A stretch of 64,000 nucleotides of DNA from Kiritimatiellia bacterium (GTDB taxonomy: Bacteria; Verrucomicrobiota; Kiritimatiellia; RFP12; UBA1067). Made by a program: the position numbers and the translations under genes. The stretch covers positions 1 through 64,000 of the forward strand of contig JAFWKK010000018.1 of the NCBI GenBank assembly GCA_017514235.1, written 5' to 3'. Below, piece by piece: positions 25,585 through 34,542 of the stretch. The notes below the pieces were generated by a model that did no database searches, was not told the DNA's origin, and was given only the letters and a program-made list of their open reading frames with translations. Position 1 is the first letter of the stretch. The number at the start of each line of letters is the position of its first letter.

Positions 25585-28017
25585 GTGGTCGGGGAAAGGA
25601 CATTTAGACGTCGTGGACTCAAGATCACATGCCTCCTTGCGGCGGCATGTGCGCCGTTGCTTTGCATTGCTGCGTCCGGACGGCAGGCGCTGGAGAATCT
25701 TGGCGCCGGCGCGATATCGCCGCGCGGCAGCATTGCCGAGTTCCTTCGCCGCCAGGTTTCGGGAACGACCGGACGTCACGCCGAGATCGGCTATCCGTTC
25801 GACGGCTGCATGTGGAGTGGCATAATCTCGAACATCTACTTCGAGGAGGACCTGCCGTACAGCCGCAGAATCGCCGCGCCGCGCGACGAGATATGGTGGC
25901 CGTACGAGCAGTCCGCCTACATGCTCGACGGCATGGTGCGGCTTACGCAACTTGTCGATGCGCCGCAGCTGAAGGACGAGTTCCGCCGCAACCTCGACTT
26001 CTGCCTGGCCAACCAGGCTGAGGACGGAGACCTCTTCAGGGCGTATTCGAAGTCGTCCTGCCAATGGCCGATGGTCGTGTTCTTCCGCGCCGCGCTCGCT
26101 TATTACGAAGAAACCGGCGACGAACGGGTGCGGAAGGCGTTCATACGCCACTACGCGTCAAAGCGGACCTCTCAGCAAGGCACTGACGACCGCGACGTGC
26201 TGAATGCAGAGGGAATGCTCAAGGTCGCGGAATGGACGGGCGACAGGTCTTACGTCGATGCGGCCGAGAACTGGTTCCGCCATCACATCTACTTCGAGAA
26301 ATTCGCGCACACAAGCCGCGTCCATTCGCACGGCGTCACCTTCGCCGAAATGATGAAGCTACCGGTTCTCCTGTACGAGGCGACAGGCAAAACGGAGTGG
26401 AAAGACCTGGCCCTCAAGGCCATGCGCGACGTGTTCGCCGCGAACGAGACGCCAAACGGACAGGTTAGCTGCTGCGAATACCTGTCAGGGCGCGATCCCT
26501 GGGAAGGCAGCGAGACATGCGTCGCGGCGGACATGATGTGCTCGCTCGGACATTTCGTCAAGATCCTCGCAGACTGCGAGGCAGCAGACCGCATGGAGCG
26601 AATCGCCTACAACGCACTGCCCGGCGCGACGACAAAGAACTTCACACGCCACCAGTACATCTCGCTGCCGAACCAGGCCGTGGCCACGCCGTTTTCACAC
26701 GGCGGACACTTCTTCTACGGCGAACCGGACTGGAACCGTTTCCGTGCCTGCCACTTCGCGCAGTGCTGCAGCGGCAACATAAACCGCGCGATGCCGCTTT
26801 TTGCGGAACACATGTGGCTACGGCGCGAGACGGACGGCGCGCCGGTCGCGATGCTGCACGGCCCAAGCTCCGCGTCTTTCGAGAAGGGCGGAAGAAAGTT
26901 CTCGATTTCGTGCGAGACTGACTATCCCTTTGGCGACAGGCTCGTTTACAGATTCCATTGCGACGGCAGGCTCGACACGCCGCTCATCGTAAGAGTTCCG
27001 GGCTGGAGCGGACCTCCGCGGTTTGCAAAATGCGGCAGCAAGGTTTCGCCAGACGCCAGGTCCGGGTGCCTTGCCGAAATCGCCGGACCGTGGAAAGACG
27101 GCGACACGCTTGAAGCAACGTTCCCTCAGGAGGTGACGCTGGAATCCGACCGCCACTGGCACTGGCTCCGCCGCGGTGCGCTCACCCTTGCATACCCGGT
27201 AAAGACCCGAATGATCGAAGAAAAGCCGGACGAACGATTCTCCGACCTCAGCTTCGAGGATCCAGCGCCGTTCAACTTCGCCTTCGACCTCGATGAGATT
27301 GCCAAGGCCGAACTGAAGGCCGAATTCGTGCCGTCCGAGTATCCGTTCGAGCATCCCAACCTCGTCGTCAAGGTGCCGATGCGAGAGATCCGCGAATGGC
27401 AGGGGCTTTCCGAAGGACGCTTCACGCCGGCGGTTCCTCTCTTCACGCATGCGACAGGCCGAAAGGTCACGCTCGATTTCGTGCCCTATGCGACAACGCT
27501 TACGCGCATCACCGCATTCCCCGACACTGCGAAACGCAAGCCACTGCCGGTCGTTCGAACTTATGCGAGCCCCGAGTGCTACGACTACGATCCGAAGAAA
27601 CCGCTTTCCGAACAAGTCGCCGATCCCGAATCGTGGACGAACGACGAGTTCTGCGACAAGGGCGTGGCCATCCAGCGCTCGCCGGATCTCTGGAGCGACC
27701 TCGAAGCGCAGTATCTCGCGAACAAGGGAAAGTTCGCGTACGTACTGATACGCTTCTGGAGCGACCGCGCGGGCAAGGTGACGTGCGCGCTCGGCGCAAG
27801 CCGCTGCGTACAGGCGTTCTTCGAGGGCAAGGAGGTCTATTCGAACGGGCCGATCGTTGAGGGGCGCATGGTCGCGCCGTTTTGGTTCGACCTTGACGCA
27901 AAGAAAGGATACAACTGTCTCAAGGCCAAAGTCGCCACTAATGGTAAGGAAAAGGTGTTCGGGCAGGATCAATTCCGCCGCGAGTGGGGCGTGAAGCTGG
28001 AGGTGTTCAGGGAATGA
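25585..28017 (+). CDS. Exported GH127-type beta-L-arabinofuranosidase family protein
   Basis: The 810-aa protein starts at a leaderless GTG. The N-terminus (FRRRGLKITCLLAAACAPLLC) is Sec- or Tat-like. The (alpha/alpha)6 barrel of the DUF1680/GH127-GH146 group spans about 40-520. The known catalytic/zinc residues of the bifidobacterial enzyme have counterparts here: ETC at 310-312 and a Cys-Cys pair at 394-395 (CCSGN, where relatives often have CCPPN). Beta-rich domains follow. The likely substrate is terminal beta-L-arabinofuranose in pectin side chains or arabinogalactan proteins. The stop overlaps the GH78 start as ATGA. Confidence 0.85.
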   Translation: MVGERTFRRRGLKITCLLAAACAPLLCIAASGRQALENLGAGAISPRGSIAEFLRRQVSGTTGRHAEIGYPFDGCMWSGIISNIYFEEDLPYSRRIAAPRDEIWWPYEQSAYMLDGMVRLTQLVDAPQLKDEFRRNLDFCLANQAEDGDLFRAYSKSSCQWPMVVFFRAALAYYEETGDERVRKAFIRHYASKRTSQQGTDDRDVLNAEGMLKVAEWTGDRSYVDAAENWFRHHIYFEKFAHTSRVHSHGVTFAEMMKLPVLLYEATGKTEWKDLALKAMRDVFAANETPNGQVSCCEYLSGRDPWEGSETCVAADMMCSLGHFVKILADCEAADRMERIAYNALPGATTKNFTRHQYISLPNQAVATPFSHGGHFFYGEPDWNRFRACHFAQCCSGNINRAMPLFAEHMWLRRETDGAPVAMLHGPSSASFEKGGRKFSISCETDYPFGDRLVYRFHCDGRLDTPLIVRVPGWSGPPRFAKCGSKVSPDARSGCLAEIAGPWKDGDTLEATFPQEVTLESDRHWHWLRRGALTLAYPVKTRMIEEKPDERFSDLSFEDPAPFNFAFDLDEIAKAELKAEFVPSEYPFEHPNLVVKVPMREIREWQGLSEGRFTPAVPLFTHATGRKVTLDFVPYATTLTRITAFPDTAKRKPLPVVRTYASPECYDYDPKKPLSEQVADPESWTNDEFCDKGVAIQRSPDLWSDLEAQYLANKGKFAYVLIRFWSDRAGKVTCALGASRCVQAFFEGKEVYSNGPIVEGRMVAPFWFDLDAKKGYNCLKAKVATNGKEKVFGQDQFRREWGVKLEVFRE

Positions 28018-30296
28018 GCGTGATTGCAGCGCTTTTTTTCGCAGCAGAATGGATCTCGGGGTCATACGTGCCGCCGGCGGAATCCGACGCGGCCGCGTTC
28101 TTCGCTCCGGCGCGGAACGACATCGTCGAGCGAACGTTCCGGACGCGCGACGTCACCGTCACAAGCGCCGTATGGCGCGTGGCCGCGCCGGGAATGCGCG
28201 ACCTTTTCGTGAACGGCGAACGCATCTCGCCGACCGCGCTGCCTCCGCTTACGCCATACCGCAAGCGGATTCTCGAGGAGTCCTTCGACGTCACTGCAAA
28301 ACTGCACCGGAACGCTGACAACACGCTTCGCGTGGAGCTTGGCAACGGCTGGTACAATCCACTGCCGCTCAAGATGTGGTATGTCTACAATTTGCGCAAC
28401 TATCTTGCCGTCGGCACGCCGTGCGTGAAAGCGACACTGGAGGTCGCTTATGCTGACGGAGTGACGGGGAAGATCGCGACCGACGGATCGTGGCGCGCGG
28501 CGCAGGGCCGCATCGTGAACAACAGCATCTATCTCGGAGTCGTGGAAGACAGGAGGCTGTCCGTCGATTTCAACGAGAATGCGCGAACCGTAGAAGGACC
28601 GTCCGGCAAGGTCGTTGCGGCCGGCGCGTTCCCGAAGGTAATCGTCTATAACAGATGGGCGGCAAAAAGCGTAACGCAGATATCGAACGGCGTTTGGCTT
28701 GTCGACATGGGCGTAAATGCGACGGGCACCTTGCGGGCAAGGCTTCGCGACGTCCCGAAAGGCACCAAGGTACGCCTGCGACAGGGAGAGCGCGTCTGGC
28801 CGGACGGCACCGTAAACGTATCGACAGCTGTCGCCGGACAGATCAAGGACCCCCGCAAGGGGCCGCTTTACGCAATCGCCGAGCAGCGCGACAGCGTAAT
28901 CGGGGACGGATCGCCCGACTTCACGTTCGAGCCCCGCATGACGTTCCACGTTTTCCGCTACGTGCAGGTCGAAGGACCTTGCGCCGCGCCGAGGCCGGAG
29001 GACTTCGAGGTCTGCGCGTGGTCGGCGGACATGAAGGAGCGCTCGCATTTCACCTGCTCGAACGCCAGGCTGAACCAGCTGCACGAAGCCTGCCGCCGCA
29101 CGTTCCGCGCGAACCTGCAAAGCGTGCAGTCGGACTGCCCGGGACGCGAGAAGTTCGGCTATGGCGGCGACATCGCCTGCACGCTTGACGCCTTCTGGGC
29201 AAACTATGACATGGCGGAATTCTACAGAAAGACATTGAGGGACTTTCTCGACGAGGCGGAAGACGACGGACTTTTCACAGAGACCGCGCCGTTCGTCGGC
29301 ATCGCATCGAAATCCGCATATCCCGCCGACGGGCAGGGGAACGGACAGATGGTCGCCGGAAACGGAACCCGCGCGGCGCCAATCGGCTGGGCCGTCGGCG
29401 TGCCGGTCATCGTCGATTCGCTTGTGCGCTACGACGGCGACATCGCTTCGGTGCGGCTTGCATATCCAGCGCTTGTCCGTTTCATCGACCTTATCGCGAA
29501 ACGCTACCCTTCCAACGACTTGCCAGAATGCCTTGGAGACTGGATCGCCATCGAGCCGGAGAAAGCCAACTGCGGGCTTTCTGGCCTGGCGCACTGGCAT
29601 CAGTTCGTTTCCCTGACAGCGAAGTTCGCTCGGCTCCTCGGGAAGATTGACGATGCCGAGCGGCTGACGGGACTCGCCGAGCGAATCGCCGCGAAGTTCC
29701 GCACCGACTATGTCCATGAAGGAGGCAAGGTCGGGTCAGGATTCCAGGGCGAGCAGCTTTTCGCGCTTTACCACGGGCTGTTGGAGCCAAAGGACGTTCC
29801 GGCAGCGTACGAGCTGCTCAAAAATGACATTCACGCGCACGGTGATGCCCTCACTACCGGCATCTTCGGCACGAAGTACCTGTTCGAATATCTACCCCTG
29901 CACGGGGACGAAGCACTCGCGGCGCAGGTGGCGATGCACGAGGGCTTCCCCGGGTGGTTTCACATGCTCGACCGTGGTGCGACGACGCTTTGGGAGAACT
30001 GGTTGGAAGAGAAGAGCGTGAATGCCCACAGCAACTGCCACCCGATGTTTGGCTCCGTTGACGAGTGGCTGATCCGGCACGTGCTGGGCATTTCGGTCTG
30101 CGAAGACGCCGTCGGCTGCGACAAGGTGCGCGTCGATCCCCAACCGATTCCAGGCGTGACGTCGGCCTCCGGCTGGTTCGACACCCCGAAAGGCCGCATA
30201 GCCGTTTCGTGGAAGGCCATGAACGGCAAGCTTGAAGTCGATTCTCGTGTGCCCGAAGGAATAACGCTTGTCGGGACTCTAAATGATTCTAACTAA
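28014..30296 (+). CDS. GH78 alpha-L-rhamnosidase family protein
   Basis: The protein has 760 aa. A short hydrophobic N-terminus (MSVIAALFFAAEWISG) may be a weak signal. N-terminal beta domains (residues about 40-310, VKATLEVAYADG, LRQGERVWPDG) precede an (alpha/alpha)6 barrel. The barrel carries SVQSDCPGREKFGYGGD, the GH78 stretch with the candidate acidic residues, and DRGATTLWENW near the end. It should remove alpha-L-rhamnose from rhamnogalacturonan or glycosides. Start coupling to GH127 (ATGA) points to joint action on the same substrate. Confidence 0.9.
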   Translation: MSVIAALFFAAEWISGSYVPPAESDAAAFFAPARNDIVERTFRTRDVTVTSAVWRVAAPGMRDLFVNGERISPTALPPLTPYRKRILEESFDVTAKLHRNADNTLRVELGNGWYNPLPLKMWYVYNLRNYLAVGTPCVKATLEVAYADGVTGKIATDGSWRAAQGRIVNNSIYLGVVEDRRLSVDFNENARTVEGPSGKVVAAGAFPKVIVYNRWAAKSVTQISNGVWLVDMGVNATGTLRARLRDVPKGTKVRLRQGERVWPDGTVNVSTAVAGQIKDPRKGPLYAIAEQRDSVIGDGSPDFTFEPRMTFHVFRYVQVEGPCAAPRPEDFEVCAWSADMKERSHFTCSNARLNQLHEACRRTFRANLQSVQSDCPGREKFGYGGDIACTLDAFWANYDMAEFYRKTLRDFLDEAEDDGLFTETAPFVGIASKSAYPADGQGNGQMVAGNGTRAAPIGWAVGVPVIVDSLVRYDGDIASVRLAYPALVRFIDLIAKRYPSNDLPECLGDWIAIEPEKANCGLSGLAHWHQFVSLTAKFARLLGKIDDAERLTGLAERIAAKFRTDYVHEGGKVGSGFQGEQLFALYHGLLEPKDVPAAYELLKNDIHAHGDALTTGIFGTKYLFEYLPLHGDEALAAQVAMHEGFPGWFHMLDRGATTLWENWLEEKSVNAHSNCHPMFGSVDEWLIRHVLGISVCEDAVGCDKVRVDPQPIPGVTSASGWFDTPKGRIAVSWKAMNGKLEVDSRVPEGITLVGTLNDSN

Positions 30297-30319
30297 AAAA
30301 CCAAAACAAGGAGGTAGTC

Positions 30320-33300
30320 ATGGGGAAAAAGACATGTTGTGTCGTGCTGGCGATGCTATTGTGTGCGGCGTTGTCCGTATATGGCCGCAATGGCGTCGAG
30401 TTCAAAAGCAAGGACAAGGCAACGCATTATTTTGACAATTCGGAGGAATGGCAATGCAGCGGCGTTTCAGGCGCAGTGACTCCAATGGCTGGCGACACGG
30501 TGCGAATGGCTGGACTCGGCAATGACTGTACCGTGTATCTGCGGAGCAACACGACTCTGGCCGCCCAGACGATCGAGTTCAAGGGTGGATATACATCGGC
30601 TCAGTCACGCAAATACGGCTTCCTTCGTTTTGCGGGCGACGGCTACACGTTCCTCATGCCGTCCCTCGCCGCCGATGCCGTGAACGCGGACGGCAACGCC
30701 TACACCTATGCCTCCACCCCGTTCAAGTTCGGCTGCTGCGTTTCCTCAACCGACCGTTGGTTCATGTACAACGATGAATTCTCGTCCACAAGTATCGCGC
30801 CGCTGAAGATGACGAATCCTGATTTTACATGCGGCATCACGGAGGACGGTATCAACTACATTACATTCACCAAAGGCGTATTCAACTTCTGCGACCCTGA
30901 GGGCGCATCCAATGGGAGTACGCTCCGCATTGGCGCATTGCAGAGCATACCATCCACAATTACAGTTGCCCCAGACGTGACGTTCAAGATGGCAAAGGGG
31001 CAGCTGTCGGTTGACAGTTCCGCCGCAAGTGTGACGACTCTGAAACATTCCGGAACATTCGAGACGGCGACGACATTCGTTCAAAAGGGCGGCACGTGGC
31101 AGATCGACGGCGGTACCCTGACGACACCGGAGTACATAATCAGCAACGGTGTTGTCTTTGCGACAAACGCTACGCTGACTGTCGGAGGCTATAGACAGCG
31201 CAACGGAACGGTGACGTTGGGACGTGGTACGACGCTGACAACCTCAAACATATCTGACAGCTACTTGCATTCTGCTGGCACACTGAACGTTGCGGAGGGT
31301 GCTTCAGTAAGCGTAAAGGGAGCCGTTTCCTTGTCGGGCTCGGCAACGCCGACGCTCTCAATCATGGGCGGTACGTTTACGGCGTCAGGCGGCATATTCG
31401 TCGGCAACGCTAGCACGAGCAACGGGCGGCTTCTTGTTTCTGGCGGACGATTTGACCTTGCAGGCGGCGACGGAGTAAACCTAAGATATGGAAACGCCGC
31501 CAGCCTCTTTGAGGTTTCCGGGGGCACGGCTGTGGTCTCGCGTGTGCGTTTGGCGCGTAACAACGGATCGGGCGACAAGACCATGCGCCAGACTGGCGGA
31601 TACCTTGACATCTCCAGCGCATCCTATGGTTATGTTTCATTCTTTGATGATGCCACGTCCCGCACAGGCACACACACGATTGAGCTGAATGGTGGAATTA
31701 CTGCATTGCGCTACATTGTGAACTCGAAGCCTTCGCTGACATCCCCGACTACTCAGCTCTTGGCAAACGGCGGCACGCTGAAGGCCTGTACAGCTCGCAA
31801 CTCGTCCTCTTCGCCGTTTATCAAGGATCTCAAGTACATGAAGTTGGGCAACAGCGGCCTTACGTTTGACACGGCAGGCAACAACATCTACGTTGAGCAG
31901 AACATGTCGAACCAGGGCGGCGCGTCCGGACTTCTGAAGAAGGTCGGCAACGGCACGTTGACCTACGTCGGAACTAGTGACGTAGCGAATACTGTTGTTG
32001 CAGGCGGCACCTTGCTTGTCTCCGGCGCGAGTTCGACGCTCTCCACGGCGCTCACAGTGACGAACGAGGCGACGTTCTCACTTGTCGGTTCCGCAACGGG
32101 CGCAACGCTTTCCGCGCTGACCGTGACGAATGCCTCGCTTGCGCTCGACGCGGGCGACGTCCTTGCGGTGAACGGACCGGTCTCCGTGAACAGGCTCACA
32201 ATCAACTGGTCGTCTGCGGCTCCGTCTGCAGCCACGCCGTTCCTCCGTGTTTCTGGCGAACTGGGCAACGAGACGAAAGCGGCCATCCGCAGCGCACTCT
32301 TCGCCAATGCGCTTTCGGACGGCACCCACGCCGCCTACACGTTCGACTACGATGCGGGCACGGGGCTGACGACGGTCTCGGCCCGTGTGGCCAATGACGA
32401 GCCGCTCTCCGATTCCGTGACATGGACGGGAACAGGCGCGTGGGCGACGCCTGCCAACTGGTCTGGCAATGCGGTGCCGACGGAGACGCAGATTGCATCC
32501 TTCACGTCCGCTTCCTCCGGAAAGACCGTCTCTGTCGCGGCGGGCGACGTGACCGGTGCATTGGCGTTTGGCGCGGACGGCTATACGCTTACAGGCATGG
32601 GGCCGCTTTCCATCGCCGGAGAGATCGGCGCGGCGCAGATTGCCGCGAACGCCGGCTCGAACACGATCGACGTGCCGGTGAATCTGTCCGTCCGGACCCC
32701 TGTGCAGGTAAATGCCGGTGCGACGCTTTCGATCACAAAAACGATTTCAGGCGGCAGTCTCGCAAAGACGGGTACGGGCAAACTGACGCTCGGCGCGGCG
32801 AACGCACTTGACGGCGGCATATTGTCCTCTGACGGCATCCTTGAAGCGGCCGCCGCCGGAGCGCTCGGCTCATCATCAGCAGATGCCGTTGCATTGAGTG
32901 GCGGCACGGTGCAGTTCGCCGGTGCCGGCGGTGCGGAGATGAATGTGCCCGCGAACGTCTCGGTGTCGGCGGCGAATGCATCCGACATCGTGGTGTTCAA
33001 GGCCGATACGGACACGTCGCTCGACAGGCTTAACGTCATGCAAGGCGCGTTCTGCAAACGCGGTACGGGAAAGCTGACGGTCTACGTTCCGGCGGCGACG
33101 TCGTACACGCTCGCAGTGGCCGGCGCCGGAACGGCGACAGGCGACAATACCGCCTGGTTCCCAAGCGGATCGGAAGGTATCGTATTCCCGGACGACGGCA
33201 CGGCACCTGACAGCGCATGTGGAAAATATCCAGGCTTTTCCGTCGCCGAGGGCGAGCTGGCGCTTGTCGGCGCGGGGGCGGATGCCGGTGTGTCAATGAT

Positions 33301-34507
33301 CGGCGCACGCGTTCTCATAGGACTCTATTCAAAGACATGTGCCGCGCAGCCGATGCTGACGGTGGACAATGTCTATCTCGACTGCCTCTCCAGCCATTGG
33401 TTCCTTGGCCATTCCGTTGGCGCGAACAACATCGCCGTGACGAATCCCGTCCTGCGAATTATCAACGGCGGCAAGGTGCGTATCACGTCGTCGCAGATCG
33501 GGTACAACAGCACGAGCTCACGGTCGTACGTAACGTTGGCGGCCACAAACGGCACATTCCTTGTGAGTGGATTCGATCATTATCTTACGCGCATGAACGG
33601 TTCTGTTGGCGGCGCGAGGGCGTACTACAAGTTCAAGGACTCCAACCTCTACCTTGACGGTACAGTCAACAAAATCGGCGGCGGCATCGACCTTGACTTC
33701 GACAACTCCGTGTTCAGCACATCTGCGGGCGGAACCGTCGCGCTGACGGGGGAATCGGATCGCCCGTGGGGCACGATGCTATTCCGCAACGGTTCGGTCT
33801 TCGCGTATGGCGGCTTCACGGAGAATTCCATCAACAAGAACTTGACCTTCGCGTTCGACGATTCGGAACTGAAACTCGATGCTTCTCGCGCATCTGCCAC
33901 GCTGGTGGCGTCCGGCAGCGGGAAGGTCCATTACGAGATGCGCGGCGCAGGCGCGGTCCTGAAGCCCGCAAGCGGCGCGACATACACCATCAACGCACCG
34001 CTGGAAGGCGAAGGCGGATTGGTTCTCGCCGGTGAGGGTACGTTGGCGCTAGCAAGCGGAAAATATGCTTTCTCCGGCACATGCGACGTGAGGTCTGGCA
34101 CGCTCGACCTTTCTGCCGCAGGTTCCATCTCCAATCCGCGTTTTGCAGCCACGACGGGAGGCGGAACCGTCTCTAGCGCGGTACTTAATCAGGCAACCGT
34201 CGCCATCGCTCTCTCCGACGCTTGGGAGAACACGAACGGCATCCCGACGTTCGCCAACTGCACGTTCTCAGGCAAGGTGAAGGTCGATGCCGGGCGCACT
34301 GCGTCAAACCCGCTGGCAATGCCGGCTGCATCCGCCAGCCAGCCTGTTGCAATAGCGCGGTTTTCGGGCACGACGGCGGCAGACCTTTCGGCATGGCGAC
34401 TTGTCAACACGGGCGACCGTATGGTTCGCGGCGAGTTCACCCTTGTGGACGGCACCGTCTATCTGACGCCTGCGCCGCCGTTCGGCGCGGTCATCATACT
34501 GCGCTGA
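30320..34507 (+). CDS. Giant autotransporter-repeat surface protein ending GAVIILR
   Basis: The 1395-aa protein has a signal peptide (KKTCCVVLAMLLCAALSVYG) and a strong AGGAGG ribosome site. The chain is a long predicted beta-helix. Passenger-associated repeats are visible (LLKKVGNGTLTYVGTSD near residue 545, SLAKTGTGKLTLGAANAL near 815) and there is a second domain start at SVTWTGTGAWATPANWSGN near 700. No outer-membrane beta-barrel follows; the end is PPFGAVIILR, matching the other giant proteins' tails. It sits between GH78 and a DUF4838 protein, so a surface glycan-binding or docking role is a fair inference. No enzymatic motif is seen. Confidence 0.82.
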   Translation: MGKKTCCVVLAMLLCAALSVYGRNGVEFKSKDKATHYFDNSEEWQCSGVSGAVTPMAGDTVRMAGLGNDCTVYLRSNTTLAAQTIEFKGGYTSAQSRKYGFLRFAGDGYTFLMPSLAADAVNADGNAYTYASTPFKFGCCVSSTDRWFMYNDEFSSTSIAPLKMTNPDFTCGITEDGINYITFTKGVFNFCDPEGASNGSTLRIGALQSIPSTITVAPDVTFKMAKGQLSVDSSAASVTTLKHSGTFETATTFVQKGGTWQIDGGTLTTPEYIISNGVVFATNATLTVGGYRQRNGTVTLGRGTTLTTSNISDSYLHSAGTLNVAEGASVSVKGAVSLSGSATPTLSIMGGTFTASGGIFVGNASTSNGRLLVSGGRFDLAGGDGVNLRYGNAASLFEVSGGTAVVSRVRLARNNGSGDKTMRQTGGYLDISSASYGYVSFFDDATSRTGTHTIELNGGITALRYIVNSKPSLTSPTTQLLANGGTLKACTARNSSSSPFIKDLKYMKLGNSGLTFDTAGNNIYVEQNMSNQGGASGLLKKVGNGTLTYVGTSDVANTVVAGGTLLVSGASSTLSTALTVTNEATFSLVGSATGATLSALTVTNASLALDAGDVLAVNGPVSVNRLTINWSSAAPSAATPFLRVSGELGNETKAAIRSALFANALSDGTHAAYTFDYDAGTGLTTVSARVANDEPLSDSVTWTGTGAWATPANWSGNAVPTETQIASFTSASSGKTVSVAAGDVTGALAFGADGYTLTGMGPLSIAGEIGAAQIAANAGSNTIDVPVNLSVRTPVQVNAGATLSITKTISGGSLAKTGTGKLTLGAANALDGGILSSDGILEAAAAGALGSSSADAVALSGGTVQFAGAGGAEMNVPANVSVSAANASDIVVFKADTDTSLDRLNVMQGAFCKRGTGKLTVYVPAATSYTLAVAGAGTATGDNTAWFPSGSEGIVFPDDGTAPDSACGKYPGFSVAEGELALVGAGADAGVSMIGARVLIGLYSKTCAAQPMLTVDNVYLDCLSSHWFLGHSVGANNIAVTNPVLRIINGGKVRITSSQIGYNSTSSRSYVTLAATNGTFLVSGFDHYLTRMNGSVGGARAYYKFKDSNLYLDGTVNKIGGGIDLDFDNSVFSTSAGGTVALTGESDRPWGTMLFRNGSVFAYGGFTENSINKNLTFAFDDSELKLDASRASATLVASGSGKVHYEMRGAGAVLKPASGATYTINAPLEGEGGLVLAGEGTLALASGKYAFSGTCDVRSGTLDLSAAGSISNPRFAATTGGGTVSSAVLNQATVAIALSDAWENTNGIPTFANCTFSGKVKVDAGRTASNPLAMPAASASQPVAIARFSGTTAADLSAWRLVNTGDRMVRGEFTLVDGTVYLTPAPPFGAVIILR

Positions 34508-34542
34508 CGGTCCAAGTGAAACGAGGCGTAGGGAAAGTGTCC

